Below, piece by piece: positions 17,980 through 26,080 of a stretch of DNA of 34,891 nucleotides (position 1 is the first letter of the stretch; every line of letters begins with the position of its first letter). Origin of the DNA: an uncultured Pseudomonadales bacterium (GTDB lineage: Bacteria > Pseudomonadota > Gammaproteobacteria > Pseudomonadales > Porticoccaceae); contig CAJQKW010000074.1 in NCBI GenBank assembly GCA_905478975.1, forward strand, positions 1 through 34,891. Reading direction: 5' to 3'. The notes under the pieces are model-generated. The model did no database searches. It saw nothing but the letters and a program-made list of their open reading frames with translations, and had not been told where the DNA came from. The translations under genes and the position numbers were made by a program.

Positions 17980-20290
17980 GGCTGCTTGCACTGCTTGAAA
18001 AGCCCGCCTTTTCATCCAGCTCGGCAGGGCGATAGAGCTTCGACAGCTCAGGTCGGTTGAGGGCATCGGACAATAACTGCGCCACAGAGTCCGCATCCGA
18101 CATACGCAGGGCGCGCTTGGCCAAACTGCGAGCCTCGGCCTTGGGCACCTGACTGAGCATGGATTTTACTTTCAACAGGCTGTTGGCACTCATGGATAAA
18201 TGGTCGTAACCCAAACCCAGCAGCATCACCACAGCCAGTGGATCGCCAGCCATCTCACCACAGACACTGATCTGGCAGTGCACCGCGTCGGCCTGTTCGA
18301 TAATGCTCTTTAAGGCACGCAACACAGCGGGGTGCAATGAGTTATAGAGATCCGCAACCCGGGGATTGTTGCGGTCCACCGCAAGCAGGTACTGAGTCAA
18401 ATCATTGGTGCCGACTGAAAGAAAGTCCACCCGTCGACCGATCTCTTTGACCTGATAGACCGCTGCCGGCACTTCGATCATGGCGCCGATAGACGGCTTC
18501 TCCAGCTGATAGCCTTCCTCTTGCATCAGTTCGCGATAGGCTCTGTCGATAAGCTCTAGGGCGGCGTCCAATTCGGGCACGCTGCTGATCATGGGCAGCA
18601 TGATGCGCAGGTTATTGAGCCCTTCACTGGCCCGCAACATGGCGCGAATCTGGGCGAGGAAAATTTCCGGATGATCAAGTGAAATACGAATGCCGCGCCA
18701 GCCGAGAAAGGGGTTTTCCTCTTCGATAGGGAAGTAGGACAGGGCTTTGTCACCACCGATATCCAGAGTTCGCATAGTCACGGGGTTGGGCGCAAAGGCC
18801 TGCAACTGCTCGCGATAAATTTCTGTCTGCTCATCTTCCGTGGGAAAGCTCGAGCGCATAAAAAACGGAATTTCTGTGCGGTAGAGTCCGACACCTTCGG
18901 CGCTGCTTTTTAAGGCCAGGGCAATATCCTGACGCAGGCCGGTATTGATCCACAGGGCCACGGGAAATCCATCCGGGGTAACACAGGGAATATCCCGCAG
19001 CTTTTCAAGATCTTTGGCCAGCAGTTTCTCTTGCCGCTGACGGTGCAGATAGGCGCGACGCATATTGCGGCTGGCACGGCTGATCACATCGCCGCTAAAG
19101 CCATCAATAATTAATTCATGGCCTTCCATCTCGGTCCAGGGCAAATCCACTGCACCCATCACTGTAGGTACGCCGAGAGCGCGACCAACAATCGCCATAT
19201 GGGAGTTGCTCGAGCCTTTCACCGAGACAATGCCCACCAGACGCTCTACCGGTATATCCGCCAGGGCCGAGGCGGAGAGATCTTCACCGACCAAAATAAT
19301 TCGTCGCGGCAGGGGCTGGGTATTTTTTTCATTACGCTGCAAGTAACCCAGTACACGTCGGCCCAGATCATTGACGTCAGCGGCGCGCTCACGGAGATAG
19401 GGATCGTCCATTTTGCGGAAGGTGCGCACATGCTTGAGGATTACTGAACTCCAGGCGCTCTGAGCGGCCTGGCCGTCAACTATAGCTGCGATCACCTCAC
19501 CGCCCAGGGAGTGGTCGTCGAGCATGCGAATATAGATATCAAATAGCGCGATCTCTTCCGAACTGAGCTTGCCTTCAAGCCCCTTACTGAGATTGCGCAT
19601 ATCGTCTTTGGCAGACTCCAGCGCAGTACGAAAGACTTCTATCTCTGCGGGGGTATCGGTGGCAAAGCGCTCGGGAACAGACTTGAGATCTGCGGTTGGC
19701 GCAACCAACACCACCCGGCCAATACCGACACCGGGAGAACTGGGGATACCGCGAAACAATGCTTCGCGAAGCCTATCACCCCCAGCCGAGGCCAATTGAC
19801 GCAGTGCGCCGGTGGCTTCTGCATGGGCAATAGCGCCGGAAAGCTGAGCGCAGACAGTCACCACAAAGGCTTCTTCTTCACTCTCAAAGCGTCTCTGGGT
19901 TTCCTGCTGCAACACTAGGATACCGAGCACCTTGCGGTGATGGATAATCGGCACGCCCAAAAATGAGTGATAGGGGCTCTCGCCAGTCTCTTCGAAATAG
20001 GCAAAGTTGGGATGCTTGTCGGCGTCTTTTAAATTGAGTGGTTCTTCGCGGGCGGCGACCAGGCCCACCAGACCCTCACGCATGGCCAAGCGCACCTTGC
20101 CAATGGATTCTTGACGCAGACCTTCGGTGGCCATCAACACATAGCGCTGATCAGATTCGTCGAATAGATAGACCGAGCAGACCCCGGCCTGCATGGCCGA
20201 GCGCACCTCTTTGACGATAATCGTCAGAACCTCGCCGAGACTGCGGGCGCTGTTGACTTCTTGCACTATATTGCGCAGTGACGCCAACAT
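17969..20290 (-). CDS. ptsP: Nitrogen-PTS phosphoenolpyruvate phosphotransferase EI-Ntr
   Basis: First enzyme of the regulatory nitrogen PTS: it takes phosphate from phosphoenolpyruvate and passes it to NPr and then EIIA-Ntr. The 773-residue protein has an N-terminal GAF domain (about 1-160) that senses nitrogen status in homologues, a swivelling phosphohistidine domain with H364 in GSSNSHMAIVGRALGVPTV, and a C-terminal PEP-binding barrel with GLYRTEIPF, FLSVGTNDLTQY and QISVCGEMAGDP, holding the catalytic cysteine. It follows rppH by 2 nt, the classic rppH-ptsP pair. Its last codons overlap the convergent NRDE gene. Confidence 0.97.
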   Translation of the reverse strand: MLASLRNIVQEVNSARSLGEVLTIIVKEVRSAMQAGVCSVYLFDESDQRYVLMATEGLRQESIGKVRLAMREGLVGLVAAREEPLNLKDADKHPNFAYFEETGESPYHSFLGVPIIHHRKVLGILVLQQETQRRFESEEEAFVVTVCAQLSGAIAHAEATGALRQLASAGGDRLREALFRGIPSSPGVGIGRVVLVAPTADLKSVPERFATDTPAEIEVFRTALESAKDDMRNLSKGLEGKLSSEEIALFDIYIRMLDDHSLGGEVIAAIVDGQAAQSAWSSVILKHVRTFRKMDDPYLRERAADVNDLGRRVLGYLQRNEKNTQPLPRRIILVGEDLSASALADIPVERLVGIVSVKGSSNSHMAIVGRALGVPTVMGAVDLPWTEMEGHELIIDGFSGDVISRASRNMRRAYLHRQRQEKLLAKDLEKLRDIPCVTPDGFPVALWINTGLRQDIALALKSSAEGVGLYRTEIPFFMRSSFPTEDEQTEIYREQLQAFAPNPVTMRTLDIGGDKALSYFPIEEENPFLGWRGIRISLDHPEIFLAQIRAMLRASEGLNNLRIMLPMISSVPELDAALELIDRAYRELMQEEGYQLEKPSIGAMIEVPAAVYQVKEIGRRVDFLSVGTNDLTQYLLAVDRNNPRVADLYNSLHPAVLRALKSIIEQADAVHCQISVCGEMAGDPLAVVMLLGLGYDHLSMSANSLLKVKSMLSQVPKAEARSLAKRALRMSDADSVAQLLSDALNRPELSKLYRPAELDEKAGFSSSASSLKK

Positions 20291-20292
20291 GA

Positions 20293-20796
20293 TTAACGAC
20301 CTTTAGAGGATTGTGAATGTTGCAAGCGGGCATTGACCGAAGAAAACTCCTGCAATGCGTTGCGATAAATTGTGCGCTTAAACGAGACCACTGAATTGAT
20401 TGGGTACCAGTAATTAACCCATTGCCAGTCATCGAATTCAGGCGTGCCACTGGTATCAAAGCGAACCTGCTCTGGGTCACAGGTCATCTGTAGATAAAAC
20501 CAACGCTGCTTTTGGCCGATACACAGAGGCTTGGAGTGCTTGCGCTGCATCTGCTCGGGAATGTTGTAGCGCAGCCAGCGCTTGGAGCGCTGAATGATTT
20601 TAACATCATCAGATTTGAGGCCGACCTCTTCATAGAGCTCGCGATACAGTGCATCCTCTACAGTCTCACCGAGATCGATGCCACCCTGGGGAAACTGCCA
20701 AGCCTGTTGACCAACTCGCTTCGCCCAAAATAGGCGGCCTTTGCCGTCGCCTATTACAATAGCGACGTTGGAGCGGTAACCATCCTTATCAACCAA
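20293..20796 (-). CDS. rppH: RNA 5'-pyrophosphohydrolase (TTG start)
   Basis: Nudix enzyme that removes pyrophosphate from 5'-triphosphate mRNA and so starts RNase E-dependent decay. The 167-residue protein carries the complete Nudix box in GGIDLGETVEDALYRELYEEVGL-like order at about residues 38-60. The N-terminus, VDKDGYRSNVAIV, matches family starts. The only start consistent with this is TTG at 20796: the frame meets TAA a few codons upstream and no ATG or GTG is available there. AAGG about 10 nt before the TTG supports it. The gene is upstream of ptsP with a 2-nt gap. Confidence 0.93.
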   Translation of the reverse strand: MVDKDGYRSNVAIVIGDGKGRLFWAKRVGQQAWQFPQGGIDLGETVEDALYRELYEEVGLKSDDVKIIQRSKRWLRYNIPEQMQRKHSKPLCIGQKQRWFYLQMTCDPEQVRFDTSGTPEFDDWQWVNYWYPINSVVSFKRTIYRNALQEFSSVNARLQHSQSSKGR

Positions 20797-20931
20797 ATCA
20801 AATACACCTTTTTATACAAGCAGTAATGCGGAAGCATTGTTCCATAGTCTGCCGGTATCGGCAATTTTCTCTTGAGACAACCATGCGCTATGGTTATCCT
20901 CTCGGGCTAAAACCCAATTGGACTCTATGTT

Positions 20932-21588
20932 ATGGCACTGGCTATTTTCGACCTCGACAACACTCTGATCTCTGGTGACAGCGACCACAGCTGGGGCGAG
21001 TTTTTAGTCTCTGAGCAAAGGGTTGATGCTCAGCAGTTCAAGAAAACCAACGATCAATTCTACGCTGATTATGTGGCCGGTAGTTTGGATATTTTGGCCT
21101 ATCTAGAATTTTCCCTGCAACCACTGACCGAAATGTCCATGGCGGAGCTGGCTGAACTGCACCAGCGCTTTATGCAGCAGGTTATTGAACCCATGCAACT
21201 GGACAAGGCTAAGGTGCTGCTGCAAAAGCACCGCGACGCCGGCGATCGACTGCTGATTATCACCTCCACCAATCGCTTTATTGTCGAGCCAATCTGTCAC
21301 GGCCTTGGGGTTACCGAGCTTTTAGCCACGGATGCAGAAATCGTCGACGGCCGTTATAGCGGCAAAGTTGATGGCATACCGACCTATAAAGAGGGCAAAG
21401 TGATTCGACTGAATGCCTGGCTCAAGGAACAGAATGAGACACTTGAAGGTAGCTGGTTTTACAGCGATTCGATCAATGACCTGCCGCTGCTGTTGGAAGT
21501 TGACCATGCAGTTGCTGTGGACCCCTGTCCGGCGCTGCGTGGGGTGGCCGAAGCAAAGAACTGGCAGATTATGTCGCTGCGGGATTAA
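20932..21588 (+). CDS. HAD-superfamily IB phosphatase (SerB-like)
   Basis: A 218-residue haloacid-dehalogenase-type phosphohydrolase. Motif I is FDLDNTL (nucleophile and acid Asp at residues 7 and 9), motif II lies in IITSTNRF near residue 107, and motif III/IV is YSDSINDLPLL near 180. The helical cap between motifs I and II and the overall length resemble SerB-like HAD-IB enzymes. The substrate cannot be told from the sequence. A homologue occupies the same place next to rppH-ptsP in Pseudomonas. It is divergent from rppH across 135 bp and ends at the terminator at 21643-21677. Confidence 0.88.
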   Translation: MALAIFDLDNTLISGDSDHSWGEFLVSEQRVDAQQFKKTNDQFYADYVAGSLDILAYLEFSLQPLTEMSMAELAELHQRFMQQVIEPMQLDKAKVLLQKHRDAGDRLLIITSTNRFIVEPICHGLGVTELLATDAEIVDGRYSGKVDGIPTYKEGKVIRLNAWLKEQNETLEGSWFYSDSINDLPLLLEVDHAVAVDPCPALRGVAEAKNWQIMSLRD

Positions 21589-21642
21589 AATGACCTTAGC
21601 TTGGAAGCCTCTTGTAACAAGTAGTAACAAGCAGCAAACATA

Positions 21643-21677
21643 AAAAAACCCCGATCTAATAATAGTCGGGGTTTTTT
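21643..21677. terminator. Bidirectional terminator between HAD gene and gcvH
   Basis: AAAAAACCCCGA (21643-21654) pairs perfectly with TCGGGGTTTTTT (21666-21677) around an 11-nt loop. A- and T-tracts on both sides suit termination of the HAD gene and of the convergent gcvH. Confidence 0.94.
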
Positions 21678-21723
21678 ATATCTGGCTCTTTATAACCAAG
21701 CCAACTGTAACGACGCTGAGTGT

Positions 21724-22110
21724 TTACTCTTCTACTGAGGCCGCATAAGCGTCGGCATCCATCAGATCGCCCATGCTCGACACATCTGTAGGCATTACGC
21801 GGAATAACCAGCCATCACCATAGGGAGAGCTGTTAACCGATTCCGGCTCATCTTCAAGGCCCGGGTTAATTTCGGTGACATCACCAGTAACCGGGGAATA
21901 GATATCCGAGGCCGCTTTAACCGACTCAATCACGGCAACTTCCGAACCCGCGTCAATATGGGCGCCCACTTCAGGCAGTTCGATGTAGACCACATCACCC
22001 AGTGCATCCTGAGCATGATCGGTAATTCCAACCACAACGCTGCCGTCGCTTTCCAATCTAGTCCACTCGTGGCTGCTGGCGTATTTCAATTCTGCTGGGA
22101 CTTCGCTCAT
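21724..22110 (-). CDS. gcvH: Glycine cleavage system H protein
   Basis: Lipoyl carrier that shuttles the aminomethyl group between the P, T and L proteins of glycine cleavage. The 128-residue protein is full length, with the lipoylated lysine K65 in [25 protein letters not shown] near the N-terminus and the conserved GDGWLFRV near the end. ATG 22110 is preceded by the purine run GGAGAAAGCA. No gcvT or gcvP is present in this window, so the gene stands alone here with its own terminator. Confidence 0.96.
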   Translation of the reverse strand: MSEVPAELKYASSHEWTRLESDGSVVVGITDHAQDALGDVVYIELPEVGAHIDAGSEVAVIESVKAASDIYSPVTGDVTEINPGLEDEPESVNSSPYGDGWLFRVMPTDVSSMGDLMDADAYAASVEE

Positions 22111-22310
22111 TGCTTTCTCTCCATTACCGCTTCGATAAAATTAATTAATGCCATCTTTTGGCTGATGATCTTTTGTCCGGCATTCTACTGATGAACAGGG
22201 CGAAAGATAAAGTTATTTTCACAACTAATGACCACAGGATTTAAATGTGTAAAATACCGATGCATAAAAAGGACGGTGGGACTGCCCCACTACTATTACA
22301 GGAGTTATTC

Positions 22311-23213
22311 ATGCTGCATATCCCTTCGATCATCAAACAATTCTTTGGCCCATTTTTCCTCACCTTTTGTATAGCCAGCTTTGCCGATGAAATCAAACTC
22401 AGTAATGGCGATGTGCTGCAGGGTCAAGAACAGCAGCGAACTGAGAATCAGGTGCTCTGGCTATCGGATAACTTTGGCCTGCTGGCAATCAATAAGAGCA
22501 GTATTGCAACCATTAATGAGATCCCTCTGAATGGCCCAGTGGAACCCACTATAGAACTTTTCAGCAATACCTATAACGGCGATCTGTCATTTACCGGTGG
22601 TTATTCCAGCGGCAATATCAGGCGCGAAGATTGGGATCTCGACGGCGATGTCCAATGGCGCCACGGTGATTTTCGGCACAAGTCTGAGATCAACTTTGAA
22701 AGCCACCGTCTCCATGGCTCAAGGCCCGCAGAACAATACGATCTAGGGCATGGTGTCGACTGGTTTTTCCAGGACAAGTGGTTCTGGAGTAATTCCCTGG
22801 CCTGGGGGGCCAATGACGATCGCCAAATTGATCAGTTCTACTCCATCGGTAGCGCCATCGGTCGCCAGTTTTGGGACTCGAAGCTCGGCTCGCTGTCGGC
22901 AGAGACCGGTTTGCTGTGGATCAGCGAAGACCTTAGCGATCAAACCTCCGACCGCCGACTAACCTGGAGCTGGGCAGCAGACTATCGCCGTATGCTTAAC
23001 AATAAAATGGAGATTTTTCACCGCCAAGGCGTCCTTATTGCACTGACAGATATGAGTGACTCGGAACTCAGTGCCGACTTTGGTTTAAAAGTGCCTGTAG
23101 TCGCCAATCTGTTTACCGAACTAAAGCTAGAGTGGGTCTATGACAATCAGCCAGCTCTGGGGATCCGCTCCACCGACAGTCAGTTGACCATCGGTGTTAA
23201 TTACAGCTGGTAG
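22311..23213 (+). CDS. DUF481 (YdiY-like) outer-membrane beta-barrel protein
   Basis: A 300-residue predicted outer-membrane protein. It has a signal peptide (MLHIPSIIKQFFGPFF..., cleavage near SFA-DE), a small beta domain with IKLSNGDVLQGQ typical of DUF481 proteins, then alternating strands forming a barrel and a C-terminal aromatic residue (GVNYSW) suited to BAM recognition. Function is unknown; the family includes acid-inducible and putative salt-stress proteins. ATG 22311 follows AGGAG by 6 nt. A second in-frame ATG at 22245 also follows AGGA by 5 nt, but it would place 22 polar residues before the signal peptide. The gene converges on srkA. Confidence 0.85.
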   Translation: MLHIPSIIKQFFGPFFLTFCIASFADEIKLSNGDVLQGQEQQRTENQVLWLSDNFGLLAINKSSIATINEIPLNGPVEPTIELFSNTYNGDLSFTGGYSSGNIRREDWDLDGDVQWRHGDFRHKSEINFESHRLHGSRPAEQYDLGHGVDWFFQDKWFWSNSLAWGANDDRQIDQFYSIGSAIGRQFWDSKLGSLSAETGLLWISEDLSDQTSDRRLTWSWAADYRRMLNNKMEIFHRQGVLIALTDMSDSELSADFGLKVPVVANLFTELKLEWVYDNQPALGIRSTDSQLTIGVNYSW

Positions 23214-23229
23214 AAAACAGCTTCCTCGC

Positions 23230-23271
23230 CAATTGATGCGCCCATCAGCCGATCAATCAACGCATCAATTG
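23230..23271. repeat. Long inverted repeat spanning the 3' ends of the DUF481 gene and srkA
   Basis: CAATTGATGCG (23230-23240) and CGCATCAATTG (23261-23271) form a perfect 11-bp stem around a 20-nt loop. One arm is intergenic and the other encodes the last residues and approach to the stop of srkA. No U tract follows on either strand, so it is not a textbook terminator; it may act as a two-way 3'-end stem for the converging transcripts. Confidence 0.7.
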
Positions 23272-24261
23272 AATCGGTGGCTCCTGTAGCGCGGCAAATT
23301 GCTCGCGCAGCTGTAGAATATGCTCGCTCCAGTAACGGGGTGTATTAAACCAGGTAAAGGCGCGGGGGAAGGCAGGATCAGTCCAGCGCTTAGCGATCCA
23401 TGCACTGTGATGCATAATCCGCAAGGTGCGCATTACCTCGATCAGCTTTAGCTCACGCACATCAAAGTCATAGAACTCGCTATAACCCTCCACCAGCTCA
23501 GCAATTTGCAGGGTCTGCTCCTGGCGATCGCCGGACAGCAGCATCCATAAATCTTGGATTGCCGGCGCCATACGCGAATCATCAAAATCGACAAAATGGG
23601 GATTGTCATCGCGCCAGAGAATATTTCCAGAGTGGCAGTCGCCGTGTACCCGAATATGATTAATCTCACCGTAATCCGCGAGAATCTCCTCAACCTTCTT
23701 CATGATATCCAAAGCCAGGGAATCATAGGCGGGACGCAGGCCCTCAGGGATAAACTGCTCGCTGATCAACTTATAGGAATTCCAGCCAAAGGCTTTGCTG
23801 TCTAACTTGGGCCGATATTTAAACGGCTTGGTGGCGCCGATGCCATGAATGCGGCCCATCAATCGGCCAAGAATAAACAGGTTGTCGAGGTTATCCAGCT
23901 CCGGCGCGCGGCCACCTTTGCGCTGAAACAGGGCAAAGCTAAAGCCACCAAAGTCATTCAAACTATTGCCGTCAGCGCCACACCAGGGCGGCACCACGGG
24001 CAGTTCCTGCTCCACCAGCTGAAAGCAAAATTCATGCTCTTCGAGAATTTGCTCGCGACTCCAGCGGTCCGGGCGATAGAACTTGGCGATCATCGGCGTC
24101 TCATCTTCGATGCCCACCTGATAGACACGGTTTTCATAACTATTGAGCGCCAGCAGGCGTCCGTCGCTGACAAAACCGGCGCTCTCAACAGCGTCGATCA
24201 ACAGGTCCGGGCTTAGGCTATCAAAGGGGTGGCTTTTCGATTCAGGCATTGGGGCAACCAT
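23257..24261 (-). CDS. srkA: Stress-response serine/threonine kinase SrkA (YihE)
   Basis: A choline-kinase-fold Ser/Thr kinase that in E. coli counters death induced by the MazF toxin and oxidative stress. The 334-residue protein has the nucleotide-binding lobe with LNSYENRVYQV and MIAKFYRPDRWS, the catalytic HGDCHSGNILW near residue 205, and the metal-binding FVDFDDSRMAP near 222. In E. coli the kinase lies beside dsbA; here it is last in a run of six minus-strand genes, 33 nt after arfB. Start choice between ATGs at 24261 and 24249 is uncertain because neither has a clear ribosome-binding site. Confidence 0.93.
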   Translation of the reverse strand: MVAPMPESKSHPFDSLSPDLLIDAVESAGFVSDGRLLALNSYENRVYQVGIEDETPMIAKFYRPDRWSREQILEEHEFCFQLVEQELPVVPPWCGADGNSLNDFGGFSFALFQRKGGRAPELDNLDNLFILGRLMGRIHGIGATKPFKYRPKLDSKAFGWNSYKLISEQFIPEGLRPAYDSLALDIMKKVEEILADYGEINHIRVHGDCHSGNILWRDDNPHFVDFDDSRMAPAIQDLWMLLSGDRQEQTLQIAELVEGYSEFYDFDVRELKLIEVMRTLRIMHHSAWIAKRWTDPAFPRAFTWFNTPRYWSEHILQLREQFAALQEPPIQLMR

Positions 24262-24294
24262 TAACAGAGTTGCACGGAGTTTACACTGATGAGG

Positions 24295-24711
24295 TCAGTC
24301 TGGAGAGACTTTCGAGCGCAGGGACTTCTGCTTGCCGTGCTGGGTCTTTTTATCCATCCGCCGACGCTGGGAACCCTTAGTCGGCTTAGTGGGTCGGCGC
24401 ACCTTTGGCGTATAGCTCACTTCAACCAATAGCTGCACCAACCGGTCCAGCGCTTCTTGGCGATTTTTTTCCTGGCTGCGAGTGGTCTGGGCCTTGATCA
24501 CAATCACCCCCTCTTTGGAGATACGCTGATCACTTAGCTTTAACAGCCGCTGCTTAAACAATTCCGGTAGCGATGATTCCTTCACATCAAAGCGCAGATG
24601 AATCGCCGAGGAAACTTTATTGACGTGCTGCCCGCCCGGACCCTGAGAGCGCACCGCGGACAGCTCAATCTCACTGTCGGGAATCGATACGCTAGGGGTG
24701 ATGTACAACAT
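24295..24711 (-). CDS. arfB: Alternative ribosome-rescue peptidyl-tRNA hydrolase ArfB (YaeJ)
   Basis: Releases stalled nascent chains by hydrolysing peptidyl-tRNA on ribosomes that lack a stop codon. The 138-residue protein has the GGQ motif in RSQGPGGQHVNKVSSA (about residues 22-37) and a strongly basic C-terminal tail (KVRRPTKPTKGSQRRRMDKK), which in this family enters the empty mRNA channel and separates it from RF1/RF2. It begins 2 nt after the DUF1653 stop with little ribosome-binding signal, suggesting translational coupling. Confidence 0.95.
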   Translation of the reverse strand: MLYITPSVSIPDSEIELSAVRSQGPGGQHVNKVSSAIHLRFDVKESSLPELFKQRLLKLSDQRISKEGVIVIKAQTTRSQEKNRQEALDRLVQLLVEVSYTPKVRRPTKPTKGSQRRRMDKKTQHGKQKSLRSKVSPD

Positions 24712-24713
24712 GG

Positions 24714-24932
24714 CTAGGCCGTGGCCTCAATAAATTCAAAGCGGGCAATAGCTTTGCCATCCCGCTCAATGGTCTCCGTAAACATCGCCAGAGGGCGAAC
24801 CCAGAGACTGAAATCACCATAGAGAGTTTTGTAAACTGCCATCATTTCCTCTGTCTCACTGTGCCGAGCAACACCAATGACTTCGTAGAGATTACCTTTG
24901 TAGTGCTTGTAAATTCCGGGGGCCAAATTCAT
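24714..24932 (-). CDS. DUF1653 small protein
   Basis: A 72-residue protein of the DUF1653 family (LAPGIYKHYKGNLYEVIGVA, then HSETEEMMAVYKTLYGD and LWVRPLAMF), predicted to be a compact beta-rich, SH3-like fold. Function is unknown. ATG 24932 lies one base after the FAH gene's TAA; a TTG at 24947 would extend it into that gene but is not needed for family similarity. The tight spacing implies co-translation with its neighbours. Confidence 0.88.
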   Translation of the reverse strand: MNLAPGIYKHYKGNLYEVIGVARHSETEEMMAVYKTLYGDFSLWVRPLAMFTETIERDGKAIARFEFIEATA

Positions 24933-24933
24933 A

Positions 24934-25602
24934 TTAAGATCTTTCAATTATGTGGGTGGTTATATTAAGTTTAGTCGACAGATTCAGCTGTAGCTCGTCA
25001 CCCGGGGCCAAAGGGCCGACGCCCGCGGGGGTGCCAGTTAGAACAACATCTCCAGGCTGTAGCGTGAAAAACTGGCTGATATAGGCCAACAGCTGCAATA
25101 CTGGCGTGATCATATCGGCACTATTGCCATCCTGTTTTAACTGGCCATTTTGGCGCAGCTGAATTTGCTGATCCTGTAACTCAGAAGCTGGCAACCTGAC
25201 AAAGTCGGATAGCGGGCAAGCACCGTCAAAGGCCTTGGCTTTTTCCCAGGGCAGACTTTGCTGCTTTAATTCAGCCTGCAAATCCCGCAGGGTTAAATCC
25301 AGAGCAATACCGACACCGGCTATGGCATCGGCTGCCTGCTGTTCAGAGCAACGAGTTAGAGGCTGACCAATCAATACTGTCATCTCCGCTTCAAAGTGAC
25401 AGGAGCCCCATGCAGCGGGAATCTCGACCGGCGCGCCGAGATCCGCCAGCGCCGTGCTCGGCTTAATAAACAGCACCGGTTCCTGGGGAACCGAGTTATT
25501 CAGCTCTTTGGCATGATCCGCAAAATTTCTGCCGACGCAGACAATTTTGCCCAGAGGCAGTGACGCGGGGGCGCCATCGACAATATGAATGTAAGCTGAC
25601 AT
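24934..25602 (-). CDS. Fumarylacetoacetate-hydrolase-family (YcgM-like) enzyme
   Basis: A 222-residue metal-dependent hydrolase of the short FAH family, whose members act on acylpyruvates or decarboxylate oxaloacetate. Family motifs are VCVGRNFADHAKEL near residue 22, the metal ligands in CHFEAEMTVLIG (ExE), and DVVLTGTPAGVGPL near the C-terminus. The metal Asp is probably in ALDLTLRDLQ. Precise substrate is not readable. A good AAGGA precedes ATG 25602. It sits 75 nt after the DUF4870 gene and one base before the DUF1653 ATG. Confidence 0.9.
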   Translation of the reverse strand: MSAYIHIVDGAPASLPLGKIVCVGRNFADHAKELNNSVPQEPVLFIKPSTALADLGAPVEIPAAWGSCHFEAEMTVLIGQPLTRCSEQQAADAIAGVGIALDLTLRDLQAELKQQSLPWEKAKAFDGACPLSDFVRLPASELQDQQIQLRQNGQLKQDGNSADMITPVLQLLAYISQFFTLQPGDVVLTGTPAGVGPLAPGDELQLNLSTKLNITTHIIERS

Positions 25603-25677
25603 TGAGTTTCCTTAGAACAAAATAAGCGGGGGACATAAAAGGGCGGGCTAACACTACGAGGCAAGAGCCCAAACCAA

Positions 25678-26043
25678 TTAGAAGATAATTGACTTGTTAT
25701 CGTTGAGCAGCAGCGCGCCTTTAACCACCCGGTAAATCGCCCACAGTGTAAGAATGCCCCAAACCAGCCAGCCCAACAGCAGTATCCACGAGATCAAGCC
25801 CACCACCCACCAGAGCAATCCATACCAAAAGGTATTGAGCTGCCAGCGAAAGTGGGTTTCCAGCCAGGTACCTCTGACACTGTCGTACTTAATATAATTG
25901 ACCATCATCGCAGCAATCCAGGTCAATCCACCAGTGACGAAACCGAAGCCCTGCAAGATATAGACGAGGAACGCGAGATTTTTGCGCTCGGCTAACGAGG
26001 GATCGAGAAATTCCGAATCGGTAACATTCTCATCGGTGATCAT
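25678..26043 (-). CDS. DUF4870-like small inner-membrane protein
   Basis: A 121-residue protein with a short acidic N-terminus (TDENVTDSEF) and about three or four hydrophobic helices: near 22-50, 70-85 and 85-110 (WYGLLWWVVGLISWILLLG). Between the first two is HFRWQLNTFWYG, a family feature of DUF4870/Tic20-like proteins. Function is unknown. It lies between the FAD dehydrogenase gene (37 nt upstream) and the FAH gene on the same strand. Confidence 0.8.
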   Translation of the reverse strand: MITDENVTDSEFLDPSLAERKNLAFLVYILQGFGFVTGGLTWIAAMMVNYIKYDSVRGTWLETHFRWQLNTFWYGLLWWVVGLISWILLLGWLVWGILTLWAIYRVVKGALLLNDNKSIIF

Positions 26044-26080
26044 GGGATTTACTCTTCTGGCTTAGTTAATACAAGGTTAA

